Assembly (NCBI GenBank): GCA_019635415.1
Contig: JAHBZN010000001.1
Location: forward strand, 1,397,953-1,461,952
Direction: 5' to 3'
Origin: Ramlibacter sp.
GTDB taxonomy: Bacteria > Pseudomonadota > Gammaproteobacteria > Burkholderiales > Burkholderiaceae_C
Length of the DNA: 64,000 nucleotides
Shown: in pieces, positions 7,690 through 15,195 of the stretch
Layout of the letters: every line of letters starts with the position of its first letter
How positions within the stretch are numbered: the first letter of the stretch is position 1
Position numbers and translations under genes: made by a program
The notes under the pieces: generated by a model
Database searches by the model: none
Told to the model about the DNA's origin: nothing
What the model saw: only the letters and a program-made list of their open reading frames with translations

Positions 7690-8433
7690 CTAGCGGGACA
7701 GCTGCGGCGCCGCGGCCGCAGCCCGGGTCTGCGCCAACAGGCCCCCCTGCTGGCGCCGCAGGCCGAACAGGTCCCTGATCGTGAGTTGCCCGCGCTGGCT
7801 GCGGATGTACCCCTCGGCGACCAGACCCTGGATCAGCCGGGCTACCACTTCACGAGTGGTGCCCAGGTGGCCCGCCAGCGCTTGCTGCGTGGTTTTGAGG
7901 ACCCCTTCCGACGAGGCGTGCAGCAGGATGTGGTGCACCAACCGCTGGCGGTGGTTGCAGGAGTGAATGGCGTCCAGCTCGGCCATCAGCCTGAACACCA
8001 GTGACGACAGCGCATGCACGGTCAGGTCCTGAATGGCGCTCTCCTGGGCAAACAGCTGGCGGTACAGCGGGCCGGGGATGATGGCCACACGGGTCGGGCC
8101 TTCGGCCTGCACCCAGGCCGGGTAGAGCAGGTCATTGAACAGGCAGTTCAGCGCCAGCACGCAGGTCTCGCCGGGGTTGACGGTGTACAGCGTGGCCTCG
8201 GTCCCGGTGGGCGTCACGGTGTACACGCGCAGGCGTCCGGCCAGCACCACGTAGGCGCCCGATGCCGGCTGGCCCTTGTGCATGATGCTCGCGCCCGCAG
8301 CCGCGTTCTGGCGCAGGGCACCCTGGTTCAGCAGGCTGCGCGCGTTGGCGCTCAACCGGCTGAAAGGTTCAAACAACGCGAGTTCACCCAAAGCCTGCAT
8401 GCTGCTCCCTACGCGGACGATGTGCCGCATCAT
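7690..8433 (-). CDS. CRP/FNR-family transcriptional regulator
   Basis: A 247-residue regulator: an N-terminal cyclic-nucleotide-binding fold (G-A-S-I-M-H-K-G-Q-P-A-S-G-A-Y-V-V-L-A-G) and a C-terminal helix-turn-helix (TTQQALAGHLGTTREVVARL). The four-cysteine cluster of true FNR is absent. The start at 8433 overlaps the cupin stop (ATGATGA), making this the last gene of a four-gene overlapping operon. A perfect palindrome with CRP-site geometry lies in front of the operon at 10229-10244, so the regulator probably controls its own operon. The ligand is unknown; relatives respond to redox state or small oxidants. Confidence 0.9.
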   Translation of the reverse strand: MMRHIVRVGSSMQALGELALFEPFSRLSANARSLLNQGALRQNAAAGASIMHKGQPASGAYVVLAGRLRVYTVTPTGTEATLYTVNPGETCVLALNCLFNDLLYPAWVQAEGPTRVAIIPGPLYRQLFAQESAIQDLTVHALSSLVFRLMAELDAIHSCNHRQRLVHHILLHASSEGVLKTTQQALAGHLGTTREVVARLIQGLVAEGYIRSQRGQLTIRDLFGLRRQQGGLLAQTRAAAAAPQLSR

Positions 8434-9116
8434 GCCCCCGCCAGATGGCCGCGCTTGACCCACAGCAACGCGCCGCCCGGGCTGGCGATCGCCGGTTGCG
8501 AGCGGCCCGGCTGGCGCAGCCAGCCCCAGCACTCCAGCGGCTGGGGCGCGGTGCCGAGCGTGATGCTGCCCTCGACGACCAGCAGTTCCTGCCCTCCCTC
8601 GACGGGCTGCGCCGGAATGGTACACCCCGCCGCCAGCCGTTCGAGGTGAACGGTTTCATCCGCGCCTGCATGGAGGGGGGCCGTTGCGGTCGCCGGGGTG
8701 GCCTGGCCGGGCGCCGGGTCTGTCCAGCGCTGTTCATGCGGCAGCACCACCACGCGCTGGCGCTCGGTGGCCCGCATCTGCCGCAGCTTCACGAAGATGA
8801 TGCAACCGGTTTCGCTGAAAGGCGCATGGCTCGAGCCCGGCGGGTTGCGCACATAGGTGCCGCTGGGGTAGTGCCCGTGCTCGTCGCTGAATACGCCTTG
8901 CAGCACCAGGAACTCCTCACCCAGCTCGTGCACGTGGCGCGTGAACCGGCTGCCCGCTGCGTAGCGGACGATGCTGGTGGCCAGGGCCACTTCGTCGCCC
9001 CGGCGTTCCAGCAGGCGCCGCTGCACGCCGGGCTGGGGCGAGTCCACCCAGGGCAGGCGCCCGGCGTGGACCAGGGCGGGGGTCTCGCGGTCGGCGTTGA
9101 TCAGGGGGAGGGTCAT
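8430..9116 (-). CDS. ChrR-type cupin protein
   Basis: A 228-residue protein with two cupin-like halves. The first has the metal-binding pattern H-V-H-E-L-G-E-E-F-L-V-L-Q-G and the closing P-P-G-S-S-H-A-P, close to the ChrR anti-sigma cupin. The second half (G-G-Q-E-L-L-V-V-E-G-S-I-T-L) lacks most histidines. There is no N-terminal zinc anti-sigma domain, so it may be an enzyme or a sensor rather than an anti-sigma factor. The ATG at 9116 overlaps the preceding stop by 4 bases and the stop overlaps the CRP gene, so it is tightly coupled with the short-chain dehydrogenase and the regulator. Confidence 0.82.
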   Translation of the reverse strand: MTLPLINADRETPALVHAGRLPWVDSPQPGVQRRLLERRGDEVALATSIVRYAAGSRFTRHVHELGEEFLVLQGVFSDEHGHYPSGTYVRNPPGSSHAPFSETGCIIFVKLRQMRATERQRVVVLPHEQRWTDPAPGQATPATATAPLHAGADETVHLERLAAGCTIPAQPVEGGQELLVVEGSITLGTAPQPLECWGWLRQPGRSQPAIASPGGALLWVKRGHLAGA

Positions 9117-9763
9117 CAGAATTTCTCCGTTGCCGTGCGCAGGTCGATCTCGTGGGTCCACGCGGTGGCGGGCTGCTCGGCCAGCCAGCGGTAAGCGGCG
9201 GCCACCTCGCGAGGCGCCATGGCCTGCGCGTCGCTGGCGCCGAAGCGCGTGACCGACGCCGCGCCGCGCAACAGGCCGTCAATCACCACGTGCGCGACAT
9301 GAATGCCGTGCGGCTGGAACTCGCGGGCCAAGGCCTGAGCCAGTCCGCGCAGGCCGAACTTGCCCGCCGCCATCGCGGCGAACCGCGCCGACCCGCGCAG
9401 CGAAGCCGTGGCGCCGGTGAAGACCATGCGGCCCCGGCCGCGTTCGAGCATGCCGGGCAACACGGCGCGGGCACAGTTGGCAGCGCCTGCCGGGCCGGCT
9501 TGCCAGCAGGCGTCAAAGTCGGCCGGGCCCAGTTGCATGAAAGGAGCCACGGCCAGATGCCCGGCGTTGTAGAGCAACACGTCCACGGGGCCGTGCTGGC
9601 GGACCTGCGCCGCCACCGCGTCGGCCGTGGCGCGGGCGTCGGCCAGGTTGCAGTCCGAGCGGCGCAGGCCGGCCACCGTGTAGCCGGCGTCGGTGAATTC
9701 CCGGGCCAGCGCCTCGCCCAGCACGCCACCGCTGCCGGCGATCAATGCGAGCGGCGCCGTCAC
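9116..9763 (-). CDS. Short-chain dehydrogenase/reductase (SDR)
   Basis: A 215-residue Rossmann-fold protein. The nucleotide loop reads G-S-G-G-V-L-G-E-A-L, followed by L-Y-N-A-G-H and an A-A-G-K-F-G-L segment. The usual Y-x-x-x-K is altered: the lysine stands in AAGKFGL but the tyrosine four residues earlier is replaced (MAAGK), so oxidoreductase activity is doubtful. The GTG start at 9763 is chosen because it overlaps the upstream TGA as GTGA and leaves the protein opening directly on the Rossmann strand. It is the second gene of the operon MAPEG-SDR-cupin-CRP. The substrate is unknown. Confidence 0.82.
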   Translation of the reverse strand: MTAPLALIAGSGGVLGEALAREFTDAGYTVAGLRRSDCNLADARATADAVAAQVRQHGPVDVLLYNAGHLAVAPFMQLGPADFDACWQAGPAGAANCARAVLPGMLERGRGRMVFTGATASLRGSARFAAMAAGKFGLRGLAQALAREFQPHGIHVAHVVIDGLLRGAASVTRFGASDAQAMAPREVAAAYRWLAEQPATAWTHEIDLRTATEKF

Positions 9764-10158
9764 AGCAAACCCAGAACACGGCCGATGAGGGCCAGGGTGG
9801 CCAGCCATCCCGCCGTCCACGCCAGCGTGCGGGCCCCGGGAACGCCCAGCGTGTAGACGAGGTAGTGCGCCAGGCGTGCAAAGAAGTAGACGGCGCAGGC
9901 GCTGGCGGTCAGGGCGTCAGCGCGCCCGGTCAGCTGCACGGCCAGCACGGCAGGTGCAAACATCACCAGGTTTTCCGTGGCGTTGGCGTGCGCCTTCTGC
10001 GCCCGCTGGGCCCAGGCGGCGAGCGGCTTGTCTTCAGGTGCGGGGTTGGCCAGGGTGCCCATGAGGCCGCGCACCGCCACGCGGTTGAGCACATAGGGCA
10101 GGCAGAACAGGGCGGTGGCGGCCAGGGTCAGGGTGAGCCAGTAGATTTCTCGGGACAT
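9760..10158 (-). CDS. MAPEG-family integral membrane protein
   Basis: A 132-residue protein with four predicted membrane helices and the family pattern A-W-A-Q-R-A-Q-K-A-H-A-N-A-T-E-N-L near residues 49-65. MAPEG proteins include microsomal glutathione transferases, and bacterial members of this short form are mostly uncharacterised. It is the first gene of a minus-strand operon; its stop overlaps the GTG of the SDR gene. The start ATG 10158 follows GGAGAAACCC. A CRP-like palindrome lies about 70 bases upstream. A role in handling reactive hydrophobic compounds is a family-based guess. Confidence 0.88.
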   Translation of the reverse strand: MSREIYWLTLTLAATALFCLPYVLNRVAVRGLMGTLANPAPEDKPLAAWAQRAQKAHANATENLVMFAPAVLAVQLTGRADALTASACAVYFFARLAHYLVYTLGVPGARTLAWTAGWLATLALIGRVLGLL

Positions 10159-10228
10159 GATGGGTTTCTCCGTTGCGTGCCGCAAGGCGGGCACGAACGG
10201 GACGATAGGAGGCTGGCGCCTGCCCGTA

Positions 10229-10244
10229 TGTAGCAATTGCTACA
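10229..10244 (-). promoter_or_regulatory. Perfect palindrome TGTAG-N6-CTACA, probable CRP/FNR-family operator
   Basis: The 16 bases TGTAGCAATTGCTACA are a perfect dyad with 5-bp arms and a 6-bp centre, the geometry of a CRP site (TGTGA-N6-TCACA) with changed half-site letters. It lies 71 bases upstream of the MAPEG start at 10158, in front of the operon that ends with a CRP/FNR-family regulator. The likely function is autoregulation of that operon. Confidence 0.55.
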
Positions 10245-10269
10245 CAGCCCGGCAAGGCCCCCGGGAGCC

Positions 10270-11085
10270 TCAGCCCGACACCACGAAATCGCTCACGGCC
10301 CGCATCATTTCCGGCGCGCCCAGCACCTTGGTGTGGCTGTAGCCATGGGTCTTGACCAGCCGGGCTTGCGGGCACAGGGCCGCCACGCGATCACCCTCCG
10401 TGTGCGGCACGAAGCGGTCGGTGGCGTCATAGAACAGCAACTGAGGTTCCACCGTCCCGCGCCAGGCCGCGCCGCCCTCCAGCGCCGACCAGGACAGGCC
10501 GAACTGGCCGGCGATGTGCTCGCGGTACCGCTGCAACGCGGGCTCGGGCGGATTCAGTTTTTGCCGGATGACGGCAATGGGCGGGAATGGATGCGAGGGC
10601 GCGCAGATGCTCACGAAGCGAGCGCCCTGGATGGCGCCAGTTGCGCGGGCCGCCATGAGCGTGAGCGCACCCGCCGAGTGGCCGACCCACGCGTGCACGG
10701 GCTCCCCCAATGCGCGCTGCAGCGCCGCCACGTCGTGGATGAAGCTGCCCCAGCAGGTGCGCCGTCCCGGTGAGCTGCCATGGCCGGTGATCTCGATCGC
10801 CACGCAGCGCATGCCCTGCTGCGCAAGGTGCGCCGCCAGTGGGGCCATCTGCCCCGCGCGGCCGTTCCAGCCGTGGACCAGCACCACGAGCGGCCCGTGG
10901 CCCCAGGACCACGCGGTGTGGGAGCCGTCGTGGCCGTAGCGCAGGGGCTGGGCATGGGCCAGGGCTTCCTGCTGCGCCGGGTGCAGCGGCGGACGCAGGG
11001 TGCGCTCCGCCAGCAGGCGGATCAGCCGCAGGCCCAGCGAAGCGGGCAGGAAACGGATCAGGAAGCGGACGAGGGATTGGAACAT
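10270..11085 (-). CDS. Alpha/beta hydrolase
   Basis: A 271-residue hydrolase with an N-terminal hydrophobic segment (MFQSLVRFLIRFLPASLGL) that may anchor it to the membrane. The oxyanion region is V-H-G-W-N-G-R, the nucleophile elbow G-H-S-A-G (serine near 144), the acid lies in L-L-F-Y-D-A-T-D-R-F-V, and the histidine in H-G-Y-S-H-T-K. ATG 11085 is preferred over 11115 because the family usually opens at this hydrophobic helix and the longer start would overlap the dyad at 11114-11131. It follows a TetR gene in the same direction. The substrate is unknown; esters or lipids are likely. Confidence 0.85.
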   Translation of the reverse strand: MFQSLVRFLIRFLPASLGLRLIRLLAERTLRPPLHPAQQEALAHAQPLRYGHDGSHTAWSWGHGPLVVLVHGWNGRAGQMAPLAAHLAQQGMRCVAIEITGHGSSPGRRTCWGSFIHDVAALQRALGEPVHAWVGHSAGALTLMAARATGAIQGARFVSICAPSHPFPPIAVIRQKLNPPEPALQRYREHIAGQFGLSWSALEGGAAWRGTVEPQLLFYDATDRFVPHTEGDRVAALCPQARLVKTHGYSHTKVLGAPEMMRAVSDFVVSG

Positions 11086-11113
11086 GGTGCCCGCAAGGCT
11101 AGCGGTCCTGACC

Positions 11114-11131
11114 ATATGTTCAAGGACATAT
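11114..11131 (-). promoter_or_regulatory. Dyad between tetR and hydrolase genes, probable TetR operator
   Basis: ATATGTTCAAGGACATAT reads as ATATGTtC-AA-GgACATAT, an 18-base inverted repeat with seven of eight paired positions matching. It falls in the 57-base gap after the tetR stop and before the hydrolase start. Its position suggests that the TetR protein controls the hydrolase from a separate promoter. Confidence 0.5.
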
Positions 11132-11142
11132 TCAGCCGTGGA

Positions 11143-11721
11143 TCAAGCCGTTGCGACCGACCAGAAGAAGCTGGGCTCGACGCCGCCCCTGTCCTCGGGC
11201 TGCGCTTCCAGCAGCTGGCGCGCACGGGCGCGGCAGGCGTCGGCCAGGCTGTCCCTGAGGGCCGGGTCGTCCACGCTCATTCCAATGGCCAGCGCGCCGA
11301 CGATCATGGCGGCCGAGGCCAGGGCGGCGCTGTCGCTGTCCCGGGCCGGATCGACCTGGCGCTGCAGTTGTTCGCGCAGGTGCAGCAGCGCCTGGGCATA
11401 GGCGCGGCGCACTTCGGGTTGCTTGCTTGCCACGTCGGTGGCCAGGAATGACCAGGGTGTGGCTGGGCCTTCGCCGCCCACCGGACCGGCCAGCAGCTGG
11501 TCCAGCCACGGGTCGCCTTGGGGTGCGGAGTGGCCCATCGACTCCTGGTACAGCTGGGCCTTGCTGCGGAAATGCGCATAGAAAGCACCGCGCGTGAGCG
11601 CGCAGCCCACCATGATGTCCTCGATCGAGGTGGCCTCGAACCCGCGCGCGCGAAAGAGCCGGCAGGCACTCTCCACAATGGCCTGGCGCGTGCGCTGCTT
11701 GTGGTCTTTGGGGTAGGGCAT
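11143..11721 (-). CDS. TetR-family transcriptional regulator
   Basis: A 192-residue repressor-type protein. The N-terminal helix-turn-helix is clear: R-x-x-I-V-E-S-A-C-R-L-F-R-A-R-G-F-E-A-T-S followed by T-R-G-A-F-Y-A-H-F-R-S-K near residues 44-54. The C-terminal ligand domain has no recognisable signature; one late segment (AALASAAMIVGALAIGM) is a typical dimerisation helix. It is upstream of and co-directional with an alpha/beta hydrolase, with a dyad between them. The effector is unknown. Confidence 0.92.
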   Translation of the reverse strand: MPYPKDHKQRTRQAIVESACRLFRARGFEATSIEDIMVGCALTRGAFYAHFRSKAQLYQESMGHSAPQGDPWLDQLLAGPVGGEGPATPWSFLATDVASKQPEVRRAYAQALLHLREQLQRQVDPARDSDSAALASAAMIVGALAIGMSVDDPALRDSLADACRARARQLLEAQPEDRGGVEPSFFWSVATA

Positions 11722-11819
11722 GGCAGAAGAAGGCGGTTGCGTTCCACCTCATCGTAGGCGCGCAATGCGGGAGCCACCTGTCAACAAGGTGATACCGATG
11801 GCCAGGCCCGACGCTGGCT

Positions 11820-12227
11820 CTAGGAGGGGGTGGCGCGGGCGATCCAGCGGTCGTACATGGCGATCTTGCTGTCCACCAGGGCCAGGGCGTCGCGCAAATC
11901 GTCGCAGCGTTGCTGTACCCGGTCCCGGTGGGCCCGCAGCAAGGCCCGGCTCTCCGGCAACGCGGACTTGCCTTGGCGCACCAGCCGGGCATAGGCCTGC
12001 ATGTCGCGCACGCTCATGCCCGAGGCGCGCAGGCGGTCGAGCAAGCCCAGCCACTGGACGTGGCCCTCGCTGAACAATCGCTGTCCCGCGGCGTTGCGTG
12101 CCGCGCCCGGCATCAGGCGCTGCGCCTCGTACCAGCGAATGGTGTGCACGCTGCGGCCGGAACGCCGCGCCAGCTCGCCGATGCGCAGGGTGGGGGCGGT
12201 GTCGGTTGAATAGGGATGAGTGGCCAT
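11820..12227 (-). CDS. MerR-family transcriptional regulator
   Basis: A 135-residue protein with the MerR N-terminal winged helix (L-R-I-G-E-L-A-R-R-S-G, T-I-R-W-Y-E, then A-G-Q-R-L-F-S) and a following dimerisation coiled coil. No C-terminal cysteine cluster for metals is present; the tail is short and ends W-I-A-R-A-T-P-S. It therefore belongs to the small-molecule or aldehyde-responsive side of the family rather than metal sensors. ATG 12227 has GGAGA upstream. It is divergent from yciH; no obvious target gene is adjacent. Confidence 0.9.
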   Translation of the reverse strand: MATHPYSTDTAPTLRIGELARRSGRSVHTIRWYEAQRLMPGAARNAAGQRLFSEGHVQWLGLLDRLRASGMSVRDMQAYARLVRQGKSALPESRALLRAHRDRVQQRCDDLRDALALVDSKIAMYDRWIARATPS

Positions 12228-12299
12228 GCCGGTCTCCGGTAGTCCCCGGTGGGGGGCGCCAATATAGCCGGCCTTGCCGGGGCTTGCCACAATGCGGGG

Positions 12300-12665
12300 A
12301 TGAAAGGACTCTCCTCACTGGGCGCGCTGGTCTATTCGACGGACGCCGGGCGCGTGTGCCCCGAATGCCGCGAACCGCTGGCGCAATGCCGATGCAAGGT
12401 CCTGACGCGTGCCGTGCCACCGGGCGACGGCGTGGTGCGCGTGCAGCGCGAGACCAAGGGGCGGGGCGGCAAGGCAGTCACGCTGGTGCGGGGCGTGCCG
12501 CTGGACGCCACGGCGCTGGTGGCGCTCGGCAAGCAGCTCAAGGCGGCCTGCGGAAGCGGCGGCACGGTCAAAGAGGGCGTGGTGGAAGTGCAGGGCGACC
12601 ATGTCGAGCGCGTGATGGCGCTGCTGCGCGAACAGGGCTTCAAGGTCAAGCGGTCCGGGGGCTGA
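12300..12665 (+). CDS. yciH: SUI1/YciH translation factor homologue
   Basis: A 121-residue homologue of eukaryotic initiation factor eIF1 (SUI1). An N-terminal segment with two paired cysteine motifs (C-P-E-C and C-R-C-K, after VYSTDAGRV) precedes the SUI1 fold: R-V-Q-R-E-T-K-G-R-G-G-K-A-V-T-L-V-R-G, then L-K-x-A-C-G-S-G-G-T-V-K and the closing Q-G-D-H-V-E-R-V-M. In E. coli the homologue affects start-codon selection and stress translation but is not essential. Start ATG 12300 is chosen because the family begins shortly before the V-Y-S-T motif. Confidence 0.92.
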   Translation: MKGLSSLGALVYSTDAGRVCPECREPLAQCRCKVLTRAVPPGDGVVRVQRETKGRGGKAVTLVRGVPLDATALVALGKQLKAACGSGGTVKEGVVEVQGDHVERVMALLREQGFKVKRSGG

Positions 12666-12741
12666 GCTTGTGCCGCGCCGGCAAGCGGGTTGGCGCCGCC
12701 GTGCCTAGAATGATTCCGAATCTTTCTTTCGGAGGCTGTCC

Positions 12742-13434
12742 ATGATCATGCTGTACTACCATCCCTCGCCCAATCCGCTCAAGGTGGCGCTGTACCTCGA
12801 GGAGGCCGGCCTGCCGTATGAGCTGGTCGCCATCGACACCCGCAAGGGCGATCAGCACACGGCCGCGTTTCGTGCCATCAACCCCAATGGCAAGACCCCC
12901 GCGCTGACCGACGGTGATGTGAAGGTGTTCGACAGCAATGCGATCCTGCTGTACCTGTCTGAAAAGACCGGCCAGTTCCTGCCCCCCGACACCCCTGCCG
13001 ATCGCGCAGCCCTGCACTCCTGGCTGATGTTCGTGGCCACGGGCATTGGCCCGTATTGCGGGCAGGCCGTGCACTTCAAGCTTTTTGCGCCTGATCCGAA
13101 GGAATATGCGGTCAATCGCTACACCTTCGAGGCGGAGCGGCATTGGGGGCTGATCAATGACCATCTGGCCAGCCGGACCTGGATGGTGGGCAACACCTAC
13201 ACGCTGGTGGACATGGCGGTGTGGGGCTGGGCACGCATGATTCCGCGATTTCTGGGGCCCGAGGGTTTTGCGTCGCTGCCCCACGTCAAGCGCCATCTCG
13301 ACGCCATCAACGCGCGGCCAGCGGCACAGCGCGCCGAGGCACTCAAGGATCGATTCGCCTTTAAACAGGAAATCGACGAACACGCACGCAAGCAGTTGTT
13401 TCCGCAAAACGAGCGGCTGGCCGCGGCCGATTGA
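12742..13434 (+). CDS. Glutathione S-transferase family protein
   Basis: A 230-residue two-domain GST. The thioredoxin-like N-terminal domain has Y-Y-H-P-S-P-N-P-L-K (catalytic Ser or Asn region near residues 7-10), N-P-N-G-K-T-P-A-L and D-S-N-A-I-L-L-Y-L, the glutathione-binding motifs. The C-terminal helical domain includes Y-T-L-V-D-M-A-V-W-G-W, the conserved N-cap box. The layout resembles the YghU/YfcG-related nu-class or thiol-reductase-type GSTs. GGAGG at 12731-12735 sits 6 bases before ATG 12742. It stands alone in the plus direction, followed by an interspersed repeat. The substrate is unknown. Confidence 0.9.
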   Translation: MIMLYYHPSPNPLKVALYLEEAGLPYELVAIDTRKGDQHTAAFRAINPNGKTPALTDGDVKVFDSNAILLYLSEKTGQFLPPDTPADRAALHSWLMFVATGIGPYCGQAVHFKLFAPDPKEYAVNRYTFEAERHWGLINDHLASRTWMVGNTYTLVDMAVWGWARMIPRFLGPEGFASLPHVKRHLDAINARPAAQRAEALKDRFAFKQEIDEHARKQLFPQNERLAAAD

Positions 13435-13442
13435 ACCATTCT

Positions 13443-13501
13443 TGCTATTTAATTTGTAGCGCATAGTGACTAACTGGCAAGGGCTACAGCTCATTTTGTC
13501 A
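13443..13501 (+). repeat. Interspersed repeat copy 1 (GCTAT...TAGC...AAGGGCTACAG type)
   Basis: TTGCTATTTAATTTGTAGCG is followed about 20 bases later by CAAGGGCTACAGCTCATTTTG. The same order of motifs recurs at 24937-24994 (reverse strand) and 43344-43402, with partial copies elsewhere. This copy sits directly after a coding gene and may act as a transcript end or a REP-like element. The stretch 13435-13697 holds no other supported feature. Confidence 0.6.
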
Positions 13502-13697
13502 ATCATTTGACGGAATGAAGCCTGTGCCGGCGGTCTGCATGACCATGTATTCATGGGGGATGTCTGGCCTGCGGCGGCGACACATAGCGCGGGTCCTCCG
13601 TTAAGATGGCGCTTCACAGGGCGAACTCTCAACCGCTGGCGCGGTACCGGACACAGAAACCGGGGCCGCACGGCCATCCAAAGCAGAACAAGCATTC

Positions 13698-14144
13698 ATG
13701 TCCAACATCGGAACGGTTCTCAAAAGTGAAATCTCGCGCGTGGCGCGCAAGGAACTGCGTGGCGAAACGCAGGCTCTGAAGAAGTCCATTTCCCAGTACC
13801 GCACACAGATCGCCGAGCTCAAGCGCCGTCTGCAGGCCTTGGAGCAGCAAGTCAAGCGGGTCGGCAAGGCCGCGGGCAAGGCGACCCCGGTGGCCGCCAA
13901 GTCCGACGGGGGCAGCAACCTACGTTTCAGCGCCAAGGGCTTTGGCGCGCAGCGCAAGCGGCTGGGCCTTTCGGCTGCCGCCCTGGCCAAGATCCTGGGC
14001 GTGTCGCAGCTGTCGGTCTACAAGTGGGAAAGCGGCAAGGCCCGGCCGCGCGCCAAGCAGCTGGAGAGCATTGCCTCGCTGCGCGGCATGGGCAAGCGCG
14101 AAGCCGCTGCCCGGCTCAACGCCGAACCGGCCCCGGCCGAATAA
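13698..14144 (+). CDS. XRE-type helix-turn-helix protein with N-terminal coiled coil
   Basis: A 148-residue protein. Residues about 12-58 are charged and heptad-like (RKELRGETQALKKSISQYR onward), predicting a coiled coil. A linker rich in Ala, Lys and Pro leads to a C-terminal HTH (A-L-A-K-I-L-G-V-S-Q-L-S-V-Y-K-W-E-S-G-K-A-R-P-R) near residues 96-120, which is clearly XRE/Cro-like. The HTH at the C-terminus after a coiled coil suggests a nucleoid-associated or DNA-bridging regulator. No partner gene is adjacent. The target is unknown. Confidence 0.85.
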   Translation: MSNIGTVLKSEISRVARKELRGETQALKKSISQYRTQIAELKRRLQALEQQVKRVGKAAGKATPVAAKSDGGSNLRFSAKGFGAQRKRLGLSAAALAKILGVSQLSVYKWESGKARPRAKQLESIASLRGMGKREAAARLNAEPAPAE

Positions 14145-14168
14145 ACGGCGACGGCTGGCGCCACCGCC

Positions 14169-15089
14169 TCAGGCGCTGGCCTGGGCGGCCCGCCAGAACG
14201 CTTCGCCCGCGGGGCTGAGTCGCGCCGCATCGCGGTACACGCACACCTGCAGCGCCACCTCCCATTGCGGGCCGCCCGCGGGCACGAGCCGGCCTTCCTC
14301 GAGGTCCTGCCGCGCCAGGCTCTCGGGCAGCCAGGCCACGCCACGTCCCTGCAGCGCCATGGTGCGCAGAACGGAGGCGAGATGCGCCGTGAACACCGTC
14401 TGGCATTCCAGGGCCGCAAGCCGCTCGCCGTGCACCGCATGCAGGATGCGGCCGATGCCTGATTCCGGGCTGTAGCCCAGCAACGGGACGGGTGCCGCCT
14501 TCGCGGCCGGTGTCAGGCCGTGCAGAGGGCGCGGGGCGCGCGCACTCGCGATGCCACGGGGTGCCGACACCGGGAGGAGCCGGTCGGCGCCGATGGTGAT
14601 GCGTGGACAACCCGCTGCATCCAGCGCGCCCGGTGCGTCGGCGTGGGCATGGCACAGCGCGAACTGGACCTGTCCTTGCATCAGCAGGGACTCGCAGCGC
14701 GGCAGCACATCGGACATCAGCCGCACGGGCCCGACAGGGGTGTGCGCTTCCAGCCCGTGCAGCCAGCCCGGCAGAAAGGTGAAGCTCAGCGCGTGCGTGG
14801 CCGCCAGCCGTAGCGTGGTGGCGCTTTGCTCGGCAGCCGCCCGGGCCTCATGCGGGATGCGCGCCACCCGGGCCAGCAGTTCTTCGGCCGTGGCATGAAA
14901 CCACTCTCCGGCCTCCGTCAGGCGGGCCGGCTGGCTGCTGCGGTCGAACAGGTCCACGCCCAGCCAGGCCTCGAGGGCCCGGATGCGCCGGCTGAAGGCC
15001 GGCTGGGTCATGTGGCGTTCATCGGCCGCGCGCGAAAAATTGCCGCTGGCGGCCAGCGCCATGAAGTCGTGGAGCCAGCTGAAGTTCAA
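14169..15089 (-). CDS. LysR-family transcriptional regulator, divergent from tarD
   Basis: A LysR regulator of about 306 residues from TTG 15089. The family opening N-F-S-W-L-H-D-F-M-A-L-A-A-S-G-N-F-S-R-A-A immediately follows this codon, and two dyads (15126-15141 and 15151-15165) lie just upstream. A longer frame to ATG 15173 would place both dyads inside the gene, so TTG is preferred. HTH residues continue through R-H-M-T-Q-P-A-F-S-R-R. The substrate-binding half is ordinary. Divergence from D-tartrate dehydratase suggests control of tartrate or a related hydroxy acid. Confidence 0.88.
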   Translation of the reverse strand: MNFSWLHDFMALAASGNFSRAADERHMTQPAFSRRIRALEAWLGVDLFDRSSQPARLTEAGEWFHATAEELLARVARIPHEARAAAEQSATTLRLAATHALSFTFLPGWLHGLEAHTPVGPVRLMSDVLPRCESLLMQGQVQFALCHAHADAPGALDAAGCPRITIGADRLLPVSAPRGIASARAPRPLHGLTPAAKAAPVPLLGYSPESGIGRILHAVHGERLAALECQTVFTAHLASVLRTMALQGRGVAWLPESLARQDLEEGRLVPAGGPQWEVALQVCVYRDAARLSPAGEAFWRAAQASA

Positions 15090-15125
15090 GGCCGGTGCTT
15101 TCAGGGCATGGAAGAAGAGAAAAAG

Positions 15126-15165
15126 GGCATTGGTCAATGCCGCGCGCACGGCCGATGATATCGGC
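15126..15165 (+). promoter_or_regulatory. Two dyads in the lysR/tarD divergent promoter
   Basis: GGCATTG-GT-CAATGCC (15126-15141) has perfect 7-bp arms, and GCCGAT-GAT-ATCGGC (15151-15165) has perfect 6-bp arms. They are 24-25 bases apart centre to centre, between the LysR start and tarD. Such a recognition plus activation pair is usual for LysR regulators with divergent targets. Confidence 0.5.
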
Positions 15166-15195
15166 ACCTCCACTCATCAAGCCCCACGAGTCCCC

